A DNA stretch of 48,700 nucleotides from an uncultured Eubacteriales bacterium (GTDB lineage Bacteria; Bacillota; Clostridia; Oscillospirales; Acutalibacteraceae). Below are positions 1-8,973 of the stretch, one piece after another. The notes beneath the pieces are model-generated. The model was given only the letters and a program-made list of their open reading frames with translations, was not told the origin of the DNA and ran no database searches. The stretch spans positions 1 through 48,700 of the forward strand of contig CAKUBN010000012.1 in NCBI GenBank assembly GCA_934643185.1. The letters run 5' to 3'. The position numbers and the translations under genes are program-made. Numbering within the stretch: position 1 is the stretch's first letter; each line of letters starts with the position of its first letter.

Positions 1-540
1 GTTATCATGTATTTCAATGGCGGTATGATCCCGACCTATATGGTCATATCCAAATTGAAAATGACGAATACGATATGGTCGATGCTGCTGCCGGGTGCTA
101 TTTCCGTCTATAACATGATTTTGGTACGAACATTTATCAAAAATAGCATTCCAGAGGCATTATTGGAGGCGGCGCAGATTGATGGCTGCTCTGATGCAAA
201 ATTCTTTTTTCATATTCTTTTGCCGCTTTCTCAACCGGTTATCGCCGTAATCACATTGTATTATGCAGTAGGGCACTGGAATTCTTATTTCAATGCGTTG
301 ATGTACCTGAATGATCAAAGTCTTTATCCGCTGCAAATCATTCTCCGTCAAATTTTAGTGTCCAACCAAATTAACTTAAATGACATGGTGGATGTTGAAG
401 CGATGGTGGCGAAGCAAGGTCTTGCTGATGTGTTAAAATATGCGTTGATTGTAGTTTCTACGGCGCCGATTTTATGCGTATATCCATTTATTCAACGCTT
501 TTTCATTAAGGGCGTTATGGTTGGATCGGTCAAGGGCTGA
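1..540 (+). CDS. Sugar ABC transporter permease, LplC/YtcP type (5' end outside window)
   Basis: This is the 3' part (179 residues) of an inner-membrane permease of a carbohydrate ABC importer of the binding-protein-dependent family. The cytoplasmic EAA loop that contacts the ATPase is clear: residues read EALLEAAQIDGC, then F, then LPLSQP. Hydrophobic segments flank it, and the C-terminus ends FIKGVMVGSVKG, typical of the LplC/YtcP subgroup that transports oligosaccharides or lipo-oligosaccharides. The frame is open to the left window edge, so the start is not seen. It ends with TGA and is followed by hairpins at 601-634 and 657-697, so it is probably the last gene of its operon. Base composition is visibly more AT-rich and less GC3-biased than the genes to the right, which may mean a different origin. 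The transported sugar cannot be told. Confidence 0.9.
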   Translation, partial: VIMYFNGGMIPTYMVISKLKMTNTIWSMLLPGAISVYNMILVRTFIKNSIPEALLEAAQIDGCSDAKFFFHILLPLSQPVIAVITLYYAVGHWNSYFNALMYLNDQSLYPLQIILRQILVSNQINLNDMVDVEAMVAKQGLADVLKYALIVVSTAPILCVYPFIQRFFIKGVMVGSVKG

Positions 541-600
541 TTTTTCCGGACCGTTGCTTGATTCAAAACACTTCCTATACTTTCATACAGGATCCCTCCA

Positions 601-634
601 GAGAGCATATACCAAAATGCAGGTATATGCTCTC
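601..634 (+). terminator. Perfect 13-bp hairpin after the permease gene
   Basis: GAGAGCATATACC (601-613) pairs perfectly with GGTATATGCTCTC (622-634) around an 8-nt loop. It lies 61 nt after the permease stop. There is no clean T-run (GTAATTCTG follows), so it could be a weak terminator or an mRNA 3'-end stabiliser. Confidence 0.5.
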
Positions 635-656
635 GTAATTCTGAGTAATGATAAAG

Positions 657-697
657 AGCCCCCGCCAACCGACCAAATCAGCCGGAAAGCGGGGGCT
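657..697. terminator. GC-rich hairpin between permease and tRNA-Val
   Basis: AGCCCCCGC (657-665) pairs with GCGGGGGCT (689-697). Read on the minus strand it is followed by TCTTTATC, and on the plus strand by TTAAAATAT. It could end transcription from either side. Confidence 0.5.
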
Positions 698-734
698 TAA
701 AATATAAAGTGTGTTATTTAGTGTGTTACAGGCA

Positions 735-772
735 AAACAAAAACCCGCAAAAACTAAGCGTTCATGCGGGTT
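735..772 (-). terminator. Intrinsic terminator of tRNA-Val
   Basis: On the minus strand AACCCGCA (772-765) pairs with TGCGGGTT (749-742) and is followed by TTTGTTTT. It begins 6 nt after the tRNA 3' end, which fits termination of the single tRNA transcript. Confidence 0.75.
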
Positions 773-777
773 CTCCA

Positions 778-853
778 TGGTGGGCGCTAACGGACTTGAA
801 CCGCTGACCCCCTGCACGTCAAGCAGGTGCTCTAGCCAGCTGAGCTAAGCGCC
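778..853 (-). tRNA. tRNA-Val (anticodon GAC)
   Basis: The 76-nt minus-strand gene has acceptor stem GGGCGCT paired with AGCGCCC, discriminator A and an encoded CCA (TGG on the plus strand at 778-780). The D-arm contains AGCTCAG, the T-arm contains GGTTCAAGTCC, and the anticodon loop TTGACGT sits between CCTGC and GCAGG. The anticodon is therefore GAC, reading valine GUC/GUU codons. It stands alone and has its own terminator. Confidence 0.97.
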
Positions 854-1032
854 CAATTTTCTGTTGCTCGATTATTATATAGCAAGTCCCCGAAAAATGC
901 AAGCCTTTTTTGCGAAAAAGTTAAAATTTATTTTTCTTTTGTGAATATCACGAAAAAGTGAGTAAAATTTGGTGCATTGTTCGCAGAAATTTAAGGTTTC
1001 TTACAAAACTCATAAGAATCGCACATTTCTAT

Positions 1033-1060
1033 TGTTTATTCGTTTTTCATGCCGTATAAT
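1033..1060 (+). promoter_or_regulatory. Sigma-A type promoter for the glycosyltransferase
   Basis: A -35 box TTGTTT (1033-1038) and a perfect -10 box TATAAT (1055-1060) lie 16 bp apart. This predicts a leader of about 135 nt before the chosen start codon. The region 854-1032 is AT-rich and shows no gene. Confidence 0.6.
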
Positions 1061-1203
1061 ATGGATACTAAAAAACTGTGAATAGAATGTGAATGAAGGC
1101 GGATGGCGGCTGCGCATTGCGCTTTGAATACGGAGATTTAAACGAAACGGATCATAAGGAAAGGACGATGGCCTTGGTTTTGCCGAGGCCAGAAGGGGAA
1201 CCC

Positions 1204-2466
1204 ATGAAAACATTATCGTATGTGAACTTTATCATTTCAATTTTGTTTATGGCTTGCTATGCGTACCAGGCGGTTTACCTTGCAGCGGCGCTTTTCAAAA
1301 AGCAGAAGGTCTTCAAGGCGAAGAAGCTGCACCGCTACGGTGTGCTGATCGCCGCGCGCAACGAGGAAGCGGTCATCGCACAGCTTATCCGCAGCGTGCG
1401 CGCGCAGAAATACCCGGCGGAGCTCATCGATATTTTCGTTGTGGCGGATAACTGCACGGACAACACTGCGCAGGCGGCGCGTGCGGCCGGGGCTATTGTT
1501 TACGAGCGCCACAACATGTATGCCGTGGGCAAGGGCTACGCGCTGCGCTTCTTATTAGAAAACATTTTTAAGAACTTCGGCGAGTACGCCTACGAGGGCT
1601 TTTTCGTCTTTGATGCAGACAATGTGCTAGACGAAAATTTCATCTCTGAGATGAACAAGGTGTTCGACAACGGCTATAAGGTCGTCACGTCTTACCGCAA
1701 CTCGAAAAACTTCGGCGATAACTGGATCAGCGCGGGGTATTCCATTTTCTTCCTGCGCGAAGCGACCCAGCTGAACCGTGCCCGCATGATGCTCGGTACC
1801 AGCAGCTGTGTTTCCGGTACCGGCTTTTTGTTCAGCAGCGAGATCGCCCGCGAAAACGGCGGCTGGAAACATTTCCTGCTGACGGAAGACTTTGAATTTA
1901 CCGTGGACCGCATTTTAAAAGACGATACGGTCGCCTACTGCGAAAATGCGATTATTTATGATGAGCAGCCCACGCAGCTTGGGCAGTCCTTTACGCAGCG
2001 CGCCCGCTGGATCAAGGGCTATTTGCAGGTTTTCAGCCGCTACGGCTTTAAAATGCTGCGTAAAATGGTCGTGGACGGCAGCTTTGCCTGCTTTGATATG
2101 ATCATGAACAACATCCCGTGCCTTGTGCTCACCTGCTTTTCTATTGTATTCAACGCGATCATGATCGCGGCGGGCATTATGACGCGCACGCCGGACATGA
2201 AGGTCTGCGTGCTTTCCGTGTGCAGCGGCATTTTCGGCTCTATGCTGACGCTGTGGTTTGTCGGCGGCATCACGTGCATCACGCAGAGAAAGCGCATTCG
2301 CGCGTCTAAAAAAGAGATTTTCTTCGGTTGGCTTTTGTTCCCGCTGTTCGTTTTTACGTATGCCATTGCGATGGTCTACGCGGTGTTTACAAACATCGAA
2401 TGGAAGCCCATTCAGCACAAAGTGGCGCTCAGTGTGGAAGACCTGAACGACACTACCAAAAAATAG
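1204..2466 (+). CDS. Membrane-bound family 2 glycosyltransferase
   Basis: This 420-residue processive-type GT2 enzyme probably transfers sugar from a nucleotide-sugar to a surface polysaccharide or glycolipid. An N-terminal hydrophobic segment (about residues 3-25) is followed by a GT-A fold: AARNEEAVIAQLIRSV, VVADNCTDNT, the metal-binding DADN, then LTEDFEF and the acceptor-site QRARW motif. Three or four membrane segments follow in the C-terminal third. I chose ATG 1204 because AAGGGG lies at ideal distance and homologues start just before the first membrane helix. In-frame ATG 1168 also has a good site (AAGGAAAGGA), and a GGCCTTGG/CCGAGGCC hairpin lies between the two. It appears monocistronic, ending before the hairpin at 2524-2577. 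The substrate is unknown. Confidence 0.9.
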   Translation: MKTLSYVNFIISILFMACYAYQAVYLAAALFKKQKVFKAKKLHRYGVLIAARNEEAVIAQLIRSVRAQKYPAELIDIFVVADNCTDNTAQAARAAGAIVYERHNMYAVGKGYALRFLLENIFKNFGEYAYEGFFVFDADNVLDENFISEMNKVFDNGYKVVTSYRNSKNFGDNWISAGYSIFFLREATQLNRARMMLGTSSCVSGTGFLFSSEIARENGGWKHFLLTEDFEFTVDRILKDDTVAYCENAIIYDEQPTQLGQSFTQRARWIKGYLQVFSRYGFKMLRKMVVDGSFACFDMIMNNIPCLVLTCFSIVFNAIMIAAGIMTRTPDMKVCVLSVCSGIFGSMLTLWFVGGITCITQRKRIRASKKEIFFGWLLFPLFVFTYAIAMVYAVFTNIEWKPIQHKVALSVEDLNDTTKK

Positions 2467-2498
2467 CACAAAATTGCACCCAAAAACAGGGCGTGATT

Positions 2499-2507
2499 TG
2501 CTATAAT
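2499..2507 (+). promoter_or_regulatory. Extended -10 promoter, candidate for purL
   Basis: TGCTATAAT (2499-2507) matches the extended -10 consensus. No well-placed -35 box is seen: TTGCAC at 2474 is 22 bp away. Transcription from here would pass through the 2524-2577 hairpin before purL. Confidence 0.4.
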
Positions 2508-2523
2508 CTATATTTGCTTATAA

Positions 2524-2577
2524 ACGGCACCTGTGATAAAATAGTAAGAGATTATTTTGTCACAAGTGCCGTTTTTT
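2524..2577 (+). terminator. Long intrinsic terminator (possible purL attenuator)
   Basis: ACGGCAC (2524-2530) pairs with GTGCCGT (2566-2572). Inside it TGTGA pairs with TCACA and AAAATA with TATTTT, and a T6 run follows (2572-2577). It either ends the glycosyltransferase mRNA or, if the promoter at 2499-2507 is used, attenuates purL. Confidence 0.75.
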
Positions 2578-2628
2578 GCGGCAGTACAAATCCTGATTTT
2601 TCCCCAGAAGAAAGGAATGGTCACAAAC

Positions 2629-5600
2629 ATGGTCACACGCGTATTTGTGGAGAAAAGAAAGGGATTCGATGTTGAAGCACGCCATATGATGGCGGATCTT
2701 CGTCAGAATCTCGGCCTCAAGGCTATTGAGGACCTGCGCATTTTGAACCGCTATGATGTTTCCGGTCTTTCCGGCGAGGAGTTCGAGGCGGCAGCCCGCA
2801 CGATCCTTTCCGAGCCGAATGTGGACAACGTGTACGACGAAAACTACAAGGTCAGCGACGAGTATCACGTCTTCGCGACGGAGTTCCTGCCCGGTCAGTA
2901 CGACCAGCGCGCGGATTCCGCCTCGCAGTGCGTGCAGCTGCTGACGCAGGGCGAGCGCCCGAAGGTCGCTTACGCCAAGGTGATCGCCGTTAAGGGCGAC
3001 CTTTCCGAAGAGGAAATGGACAAGATCAAGAACTACATCGTGAACCCGGTCGAGTCCCGCCTGGCATCGATGGAAAAGCCCGAGACGCTCGACATGAAGA
3101 TCGATGTGCCGGCAGACGTCAAGCGCGTGACGGGTATGATCTCCTGGAGCGACGAGGAGCTTAAGGCATATTACGGCACCATGGGCTTTGCCATGACGTT
3201 TGAAGACCTTGCGTTCTGCCGCGATTATTTCCGCGACGAAGAGCACCGCGACCCGAGCGTGACGGAGCTGCGCGTGATCGATACCTACTGGAGCGACCAC
3301 TGCCGCCACACCACGTTCCTCACGCGCCTCAACAACATCGAGATCGAAAAGGGCAAGCTGAGCGGCGCCATCGAAAAGGCACTCGGCGAGTATTTTGCCG
3401 CCCGCGAAGAGCTGTATAAGGGCAAGGACAAGCCCGTTTCCCTCATGGATATGGCGGTCATTGGCGCGAAATACCTCAAAAAGCACGGCATGGTGGACGA
3501 TCTGGATGAAAGCGATGAGATCAACGCCTGTTCCATCGAGGTGCCGGTCACGATCGACGGCAAAACCGAGCAGTGGCTCGTGCAGTTTAAGAACGAGACC
3601 CACAACCACCCGACGGAGATCGAGCCGTTCGGCGGCGCGGCAACATGCCTTGGCGGCGCGATCCGTGACCCGCTTTCCGGCAGAGCGTATGTCTATCAGG
3701 CCATGCGCGTCACCGGCAGCGGCGATCCGACCATCCCGTTTAAAGATACGTTAAAGGGCAAACTGCCCACAAGAAAGATCACCACCGGCGCTGCGGCGGG
3801 CTATTCCTCCTACGGCAACCAGATCGGCCTTGCGACCGGTCAGGTCACGGAGCTTTATGACCCCGGTTATGTTGCAAAGCGCATGGAGATCGGCGCGGTC
3901 ATCGGCGCATCTCCGAAAGCGAACGTCAAACGCTTCGAGCCGAAGCCCGGCGATATCATTGTGCTGCTCGGCGGCGCAACGGGCCGTGACGGCTGCGGCG
4001 GCGCAACGGGTTCCTCCAAGGCGCATACGCTCGAGTCCATCGAGGTTTGCGGCGCAGAGGTGCAGAAGGGCAACCCGCCGACCGAACGCAAAATTCAGCG
4101 TCTGTTCCGTGACCCGGAGGTTTCCACGCTCATCAAGCGCTGCAACGACTTCGGCGCGGGCGGCGTGTGCGTCGCCATCGGCGAACTTGCACCGGGCCTT
4201 GAGATTGATTTGAACAAAGTCCCGAAGAAGTACGAGGGCCTCGACGGCACCGAGCTTGCGATTTCCGAATCGCAGGAGCGTATGGCGGTCGTGCTCGACC
4301 CGAAGGATGTGGAGAAATTCCGCGCCAAGGCGCAGGAGGAAAACCTCGACGCGCAGGTCGTGGCCATCGTCACCGAAGAGCCGAGACTCAAGATGGAGTG
4401 GCGCGGCGACCGCGTAGTCGACCTGAGCCGTGCATTCCTCGATACGAACGGTGTGACGCAGAACGCAGACGCGTTCATCACCGCACCGGATGAAACGAAA
4501 AACTACCGCAACGCCGTACCGGCTTGCCTTGCAAACAAATCGCTGGACGAGGCGTTCGCAGAGAACCTCTCCCGCCTCGAGGTCTGCGGCCAGAAGGGCC
4601 TTTCCGAGCGTTTCGATGCTTCCATCGGCGCAGGCACCGTGTTGATGCCGTTTGCCGGTAAGTATCAGCTGACGCCGGAAGACGCCATGGTTGCGAAGAT
4701 TCCGTTGCTCACGGGTGAGACCGATGACGCCACCGCTATGGCTTACGGCTATATTCCGGGTATTGCGCGCTTCTCGCCGTTCCATGGCGCAGCGTACGCC
4801 GTTGTGGAGAGTCTCTCGAAACTCGCAGCCGTCGGCGCAGATCCGATGAAGTCCCGCTTGACGTTCCAGGAGTACTTCGAGCGCCTGCACGATAAGCCGG
4901 AGCGCTGGGGCAAGCCTGCCGCAGCCCTGCTCGGCGCACTCACCGCGCAGCTGAACCTTGGCTTGCCGTCCATCGGCGGCAAGGACAGTATGTCCGGCTC
5001 CTTTGAAGACCTCGATGTTCCGCCGACGCTTGTCAGCTTTGCGGTGACGATGACGAAGGCCAGCAAGACGATCTCCGGCGCGTTCAAGAACGCCGGCAAC
5101 TACGCCGTGCTGCTGCCGATTCCGGAGGACAAGGAAACCGAGCTCCCGAACTGGGAAGCTTTGAAGGCATACTACAAGAACGTGCTTGCAAAAATCGCGG
5201 ACGGCTCTGTTCTTTCCGCACACGTCGTCAAGGAAGGCGGCGCGGCTGCTGCCGTTGCGAAGATGGCGTTCGGCAACAAGCTTGGCTTCAAGTTCGAGAA
5301 GACTGCCGAAAACGCAGAGCTGCTTTTTGCCCCGAAGGCCGGCGCGCTCGTCGTGGAAGTTCCGGCGGATGCGCTTGAGAGCGTCAAGAATACATTCGAC
5401 GCTGTTGTGCTCGGCACCGTTACCGATACGGCAAAGATTGAGCTGAACGGCAAAGCGCTCGACTTGGACGACCTCATCGAGACCTGGAACGGCAAGCTCG
5501 AAAAAATCTTCGCGAATAAAGCGGAGACCGTCGCCGTAGAATATGATGTGCCGCTCGATAACCACAAGTACACCGGCTCCCCGGTCATCCGCGTCGCAAA

Positions 5601-6396
5601 GCCGAAGGTATTCATCCCGGTATTCCCGGGCACCAACTGCGAGATCGACACGAAGCGTGCGTTTGAAAAGGCGGGCGCAGAGACCGAGATCCTTGTTGTG
5701 CAGAACCTCTGCGCAAAGGACATCGAATACACCATCGACTGCATGGAAAAGGCAATCCGCTCCTCCCAGATCATCATGATCCCGGGCGGCTTCTCCGGCG
5801 GCGACGAGCCGGAGGGCTCCGGCAAGTTCATCGCGACAACGTTCCGCAATCCGAAGATTGCACAGGCGGTCACGGACCTGCTCGACACGCGCGACGGTCT
5901 TGTGCTCGGTATCTGCAACGGCTTCCAGGCGCTCATCAAGCTCGGCCTTGTCACCTACGGCAAGATTGTGGACCTCAAGGACGACGACCCGACCTTGACG
6001 TTTAACACGCTCGGCCGCCACGTTTCCCGCATGGTCTACACGCGCGTGACAAACACGAAGTCTCCGTGGCTCTCCGGCGTCAACGCAGGTGATGTCTTCG
6101 CCATCCCGGTCTCCCACGGTGAGGGCCGCTTTGTAGCGGATGACGCAGCGCTGAAAAAGCTCATCGAAAACGGCCAGATCGCCACGCAGTACACCACGCC
6201 GTGCGGCAAGGTGAGCGGCGACATCACATGGAACCCGAACGGCTCCGTGTGCGGCATTGAGGGCATCACAAGCCCGGACGGCCGCGTCTTCGGCAAGATG
6301 GGCCACAGCGAACGCAAGGGCGAAAACCTCTACTTTAACGTGCCGGGCGAAAAGGATCAGCAGATCTTTGAGAGCGGCGTGCGTTACTTCAAGTAA
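2629..6396 (+). CDS. purL: Phosphoribosylformylglycinamidine synthase, single-chain
   Basis: This enzyme converts FGAR, glutamine and ATP to FGAM in step four of purine synthesis in the cytosol. The 1255-residue chain is the large fused form: N-terminal PurS-like region, two ATP-grasp-like AIRS domains (motifs DTYWSDHCRHTTF and FKNETHNHPTEIEPFGG) and a C-terminal glutamine amidotransferase. The latter has PVFPGTNCEIDT, IMIPGGFSGGDEP, GICNGFQ with nucleophile Cys1096, and a late HGEGRF. Clostridia commonly carry this single-chain form. ATG 2629 is chosen because AAGGA precedes it; in-frame ATG 2617 is only 12 nt upstream. No other pur gene is adjacent. The alr gene follows after 83 nt without a strong terminator. 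Confidence 0.98.
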   Translation: MVTRVFVEKRKGFDVEARHMMADLRQNLGLKAIEDLRILNRYDVSGLSGEEFEAAARTILSEPNVDNVYDENYKVSDEYHVFATEFLPGQYDQRADSASQCVQLLTQGERPKVAYAKVIAVKGDLSEEEMDKIKNYIVNPVESRLASMEKPETLDMKIDVPADVKRVTGMISWSDEELKAYYGTMGFAMTFEDLAFCRDYFRDEEHRDPSVTELRVIDTYWSDHCRHTTFLTRLNNIEIEKGKLSGAIEKALGEYFAAREELYKGKDKPVSLMDMAVIGAKYLKKHGMVDDLDESDEINACSIEVPVTIDGKTEQWLVQFKNETHNHPTEIEPFGGAATCLGGAIRDPLSGRAYVYQAMRVTGSGDPTIPFKDTLKGKLPTRKITTGAAAGYSSYGNQIGLATGQVTELYDPGYVAKRMEIGAVIGASPKANVKRFEPKPGDIIVLLGGATGRDGCGGATGSSKAHTLESIEVCGAEVQKGNPPTERKIQRLFRDPEVSTLIKRCNDFGAGGVCVAIGELAPGLEIDLNKVPKKYEGLDGTELAISESQERMAVVLDPKDVEKFRAKAQEENLDAQVVAIVTEEPRLKMEWRGDRVVDLSRAFLDTNGVTQNADAFITAPDETKNYRNAVPACLANKSLDEAFAENLSRLEVCGQKGLSERFDASIGAGTVLMPFAGKYQLTPEDAMVAKIPLLTGETDDATAMAYGYIPGIARFSPFHGAAYAVVESLSKLAAVGADPMKSRLTFQEYFERLHDKPERWGKPAAALLGALTAQLNLGLPSIGGKDSMSGSFEDLDVPPTLVSFAVTMTKASKTISGAFKNAGNYAVLLPIPEDKETELPNWEALKAYYKNVLAKIADGSVLSAHVVKEGGAAAAVAKMAFGNKLGFKFEKTAENAELLFAPKAGALVVEVPADALESVKNTFDAVVLGTVTDTAKIELNGKALDLDDLIETWNGKLEKIFANKAETVAVEYDVPLDNHKYTGSPVIRVAKPKVFIPVFPGTNCEIDTKRAFEKAGAETEILVVQNLCAKDIEYTIDCMEKAIRSSQIIMIPGGFSGGDEPEGSGKFIATTFRNPKIAQAVTDLLDTRDGLVLGICNGFQALIKLGLVTYGKIVDLKDDDPTLTFNTLGRHVSRMVYTRVTNTKSPWLSGVNAGDVFAIPVSHGEGRFVADDAALKKLIENGQIATQYTTPCGKVSGDITWNPNGSVCGIEGITSPDGRVFGKMGHSERKGENLYFNVPGEKDQQIFESGVRYFK

Positions 6397-6430
6397 TAAA
6401 AGGCAGAAACGCCTTATAAAATTCCGGTAT

Positions 6431-6454
6431 GCGCGGGCAAAATGCTGCCCGCGC
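6431..6454 (+). repeat. Strong GC hairpin upstream of alr
   Basis: GCGCGGGCA (6431-6439) pairs perfectly with TGCCCGCGC (6446-6454) around AAATGC. No T-run follows, and it ends about 25 nt before the alr start. It may protect the 3' end of purL mRNA or tune alr translation. Confidence 0.5.
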
Positions 6455-6479
6455 AGCCGCGTATAAGGACAATTTGGTT

Positions 6480-7673
6480 ATGGACATTTTACAGAAAAGA
6501 ACATGGGCGCAGATCGACCTCGACGCGGCGGCGCACAATTTTAAGGAAATTCGCCGCTATGTCGGCAACCAGTCGATGGTCTGCTGTGTGATTAAGGCAG
6601 ATGCCTACGGGCACGGCGCGGTGCGCATGGCAGAGGAATACGAAGCCCTCGGCGCAGACTGGCTGGCGCTTTCCAACATTGAGGAAGCCTTGCAGGTGCG
6701 TCGTGCGGGCATCAAGCTGCCGCTGCTCGTGCTGGGCTATACCCCGGCGGAAGCCGCAGACGTGCTTGCCGAAAACGACATTGCGCAGTGCGCGTATTCT
6801 GCAGAATACTGCGCGGCGCTCTCCGAAAACGCCGTAAAAAGCGGCGTTAAGGTGAAGATTCACGTCAAGGTCGATACCGGCATGAGCCGCCTCGGATTCT
6901 ATTTTCAGGACATTGAGCGCGACAAAGAGGCCGTAAGCGTTGTGGCAGAAGCGTGCCGCCGCCCGGGGCTTATCCCGGAGGGCATCTTCACGCATTTTGC
7001 CGTGGCAGATGGTGGCGAGAATGGCAAGGCATTTACCTTGAAGCAGTTCTCGTGCTTTATGGCGCTCATCGCGAAGCTTGAAAAGCAGGGCGTCACGTTT
7101 AAAATTCACCACTGCGCGAACAGCGGTGCAATCCTCGATTACCCCGAGATGCACCTCGATATGGTGCGTGCGGGCGTGATTTTATACGGCATGGAACCGT
7201 CGCTCAGCGTGGAGCATCACGCGGATTTCCGCCCGGTGCTCAGCCTGCACTCCGTCATTTCGCACGTGAAGGAGATTGAGCCCGGATCGGACATCAGTTA
7301 CGACCGCACATTCACCGCAAAGGAACGCATGCGCGTCGCGACCATTCCGGTCGGCTACGCGGACGGCTACTCCCGCAGGCTTTCGAACCGCGGCAGTGTG
7401 CTCATTCACGGCACGCGCTGCCCGATTTTAGGTAAAGTCTGCATGGACCAGTGCATGGTGGATGTTTCCGCCGTGCCGCAGGCGAAGGTAGGGGAAACCG
7501 TAACGCTCATCGGCCGCGACGGCGAGGATGAGATCACCGCGGCGGAAATTGCCGGCATCATGGAGACAATCCACTATGAAGTGGTGTGCGACATCTCAAA
7601 GCGCGTCACACGCGTTTACCTGAAAAACGGCAAAGAAGTCAGTGTTCTGGACTGTATTTTGGACAAATATTGA
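6480..7673 (+). CDS. alr: Alanine racemase
   Basis: This 397-residue PLP enzyme interconverts L- and D-alanine and supplies D-Ala for peptidoglycan. The N-terminal TIM-barrel carries the PLP-binding motif VIKADAYGHG with Lys39. The second catalytic residue is Tyr274 in SYDRTFT, followed by IPVGYADGYSR and the C-terminal beta domain (GKVCMDQCMVDVS). The length is normal for the family. ATG 6480 is chosen because the protein begins MDILQKRTWAQIDL like homologues and AAGGAC lies upstream; an earlier in-frame ATG lies inside the 6431-6454 hairpin. It follows purL in the same direction and ends in a terminator at 7678-7726. No toxin-antitoxin partner, often found beside alr in Firmicutes, is seen. 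Confidence 0.97.
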   Translation: MDILQKRTWAQIDLDAAAHNFKEIRRYVGNQSMVCCVIKADAYGHGAVRMAEEYEALGADWLALSNIEEALQVRRAGIKLPLLVLGYTPAEAADVLAENDIAQCAYSAEYCAALSENAVKSGVKVKIHVKVDTGMSRLGFYFQDIERDKEAVSVVAEACRRPGLIPEGIFTHFAVADGGENGKAFTLKQFSCFMALIAKLEKQGVTFKIHHCANSGAILDYPEMHLDMVRAGVILYGMEPSLSVEHHADFRPVLSLHSVISHVKEIEPGSDISYDRTFTAKERMRVATIPVGYADGYSRRLSNRGSVLIHGTRCPILGKVCMDQCMVDVSAVPQAKVGETVTLIGRDGEDEITAAEIAGIMETIHYEVVCDISKRVTRVYLKNGKEVSVLDCILDKY

Positions 7674-7677
7674 TTGT

Positions 7678-7726
7678 AAAGCAGCGGCTTTTGGCTCCGT
7701 TCAGCCGGGTCGCTGCTTTAAATTTA
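7678..7726 (+). terminator. Terminator after alr
   Basis: AAAGCAGCG (7678-7686) pairs with CGCTGCTTT (7711-7719), with an inner GGCT/AGCC pairing, followed by TTTAAATTTATA. It starts 4 nt after the alr stop. Confidence 0.8.
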
Positions 7727-7750
7727 TAGTGATTTGGAAGGGTGAAAGTG

Positions 7751-8962
7751 ATGGAAAAGCTTTTAAAACTGCGCGATGAAATGAAAGAGGATTTGCTGCA
7801 CGGTTCTATTTTCCCGTTCTGGGAGCAATATACCATCGATCACGAAAACGGCGGCTTTTACGGCGCCGTGACGGTTGATAAGGTTATTCACAAGGACGCG
7901 TCCAAGAGCCTCGTGCTGAATGCACGTTTGCTGTGGACATTTGCGGGCGCGTACCGCATTTTCGGCGACGAGAAGTATAAGGAGCTCGCCGACCGCGCGT
8001 TTAACTACATCGTTGAGCGCTTCTGGGACCACAAAAACGGCGGCGGTTTCTGGATGCTGCATGCAGACGGCTCTGTGGAAGACGACACGAAAATGACCTA
8101 CGGCCAGGGCTTTTTGCTGTATGCGTTCTCCGAGTACGCCCGCGCAACGGGCAGCGAGGAAGCACGCAGATATGCCGATATGACGTATGATTACATCGAA
8201 AACGAGTGCAAAGAGGGCAACTATTACCTTGAAAACGCACGCGGCACGGGCAGCAGCAACGGCGCTATTACGGAGGCGGGCAACCTTTCCATGAACACGC
8301 ACATCCACATTCTGGAGCCGATGACGTGCTACTTCCGTATTCGCCACGATGCCTGCGTGGAGGAGAGCCTTGTGAACCTCATCGAGATCACCGCACGCAG
8401 AATTTACGACACCGAGCACCACCATTTTGTCATGTTTTTCAACGATAAAATGGAGCCGCTGCCGGGCGAGGTTTCATTCGGCCATGACATTGAGGGCTCC
8501 TGGCTGTTGACGGAAGCTGCCGAAGTGCTCGAAAAGTACGGCGCAGATAAAGCCCGTGCGGAAAAGCTCCTTGAGGAAGCGAAGGAGGTCGCCATCAATA
8601 TGGTGAACTTCACGCTGAGCCACGGCATGGATACGGACGGAGGTCTGTTTGACGAGGGTCACGAAGAAGGCGGCATCGCTGTGCCGAATAAGGTCTGGTG
8701 GGTGCAGGCGGAAGCCGTTGTCGGCAGCGTGAACGCATGGCAGATTACGGGCGACGAGAAGTATCTCGATTCCGCGCTGAAGAGCTGGGCATACATCAAA
8801 GCCGAAATCATCAACGGCCCGGCAGGCGAGTGGTTTGCAAGCGGAAAAAATTCCCCGGACGAGGAAAATTCACACCTGCTGTGCGGCCCGTGGAAGTGCC
8901 CGTACCACAACGCCAGAGCCGCGTTTGAAATTTACGAGCGCTGCGAGGCACTGGAAAAGTAA
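7751..8962 (+). CDS. AGE-family sugar 2-epimerase, cellobiose 2-epimerase-like
   Basis: This 403-residue (alpha/alpha)6-barrel protein belongs to the N-acylglucosamine 2-epimerase superfamily, which epimerises C2 of reducing-end sugars. Seen motifs: NARLLWTFAGAYR, GGGFWMLHADGSVEDDTK with YGQGF, HIHILEPMTCYFR, FGHDIEGSWLL, KVWWVQAEAV and a final GPWKCPYHN. The His residues in the last three match catalytic and ring-binding positions of cellobiose 2-epimerase (cellobiose to glucosyl-mannose), so I favour that over GlcNAc or mannose epimerase. There is no signal peptide, so it is cytosolic. ATG 7751 fits GGAAGGG eight bases upstream better than the in-frame GTG at 7742. The usual partner mannosylglucose phosphorylase (GH130) is not in the window, though alpha-mannosidase and GH10 genes are. 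Confidence 0.85.
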   Translation: MEKLLKLRDEMKEDLLHGSIFPFWEQYTIDHENGGFYGAVTVDKVIHKDASKSLVLNARLLWTFAGAYRIFGDEKYKELADRAFNYIVERFWDHKNGGGFWMLHADGSVEDDTKMTYGQGFLLYAFSEYARATGSEEARRYADMTYDYIENECKEGNYYLENARGTGSSNGAITEAGNLSMNTHIHILEPMTCYFRIRHDACVEESLVNLIEITARRIYDTEHHHFVMFFNDKMEPLPGEVSFGHDIEGSWLLTEAAEVLEKYGADKARAEKLLEEAKEVAINMVNFTLSHGMDTDGGLFDEGHEEGGIAVPNKVWWVQAEAVVGSVNAWQITGDEKYLDSALKSWAYIKAEIINGPAGEWFASGKNSPDEENSHLLCGPWKCPYHNARAAFEIYERCEALEK

Positions 8963-8973
8963 ACAGCAACAGC

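Noticed and set aside
2557..2628. An upstream in-frame start for purL adding about 24 residues
   Set aside because: It falls inside the terminator hairpin and lacks a ribosome site. Homology begins at MVTRVFVEKRKGF.
3751..6306. An 851-codon open frame on the minus strand
   Set aside because: It is antisense to purL, with no ribosome site and no family resemblance. Long antisense frames are expected with this codon usage.
7742..7750. GTG start for the epimerase
   Set aside because: The GGAAGGG site overlaps this codon, whereas ATG 7751 has normal spacing.
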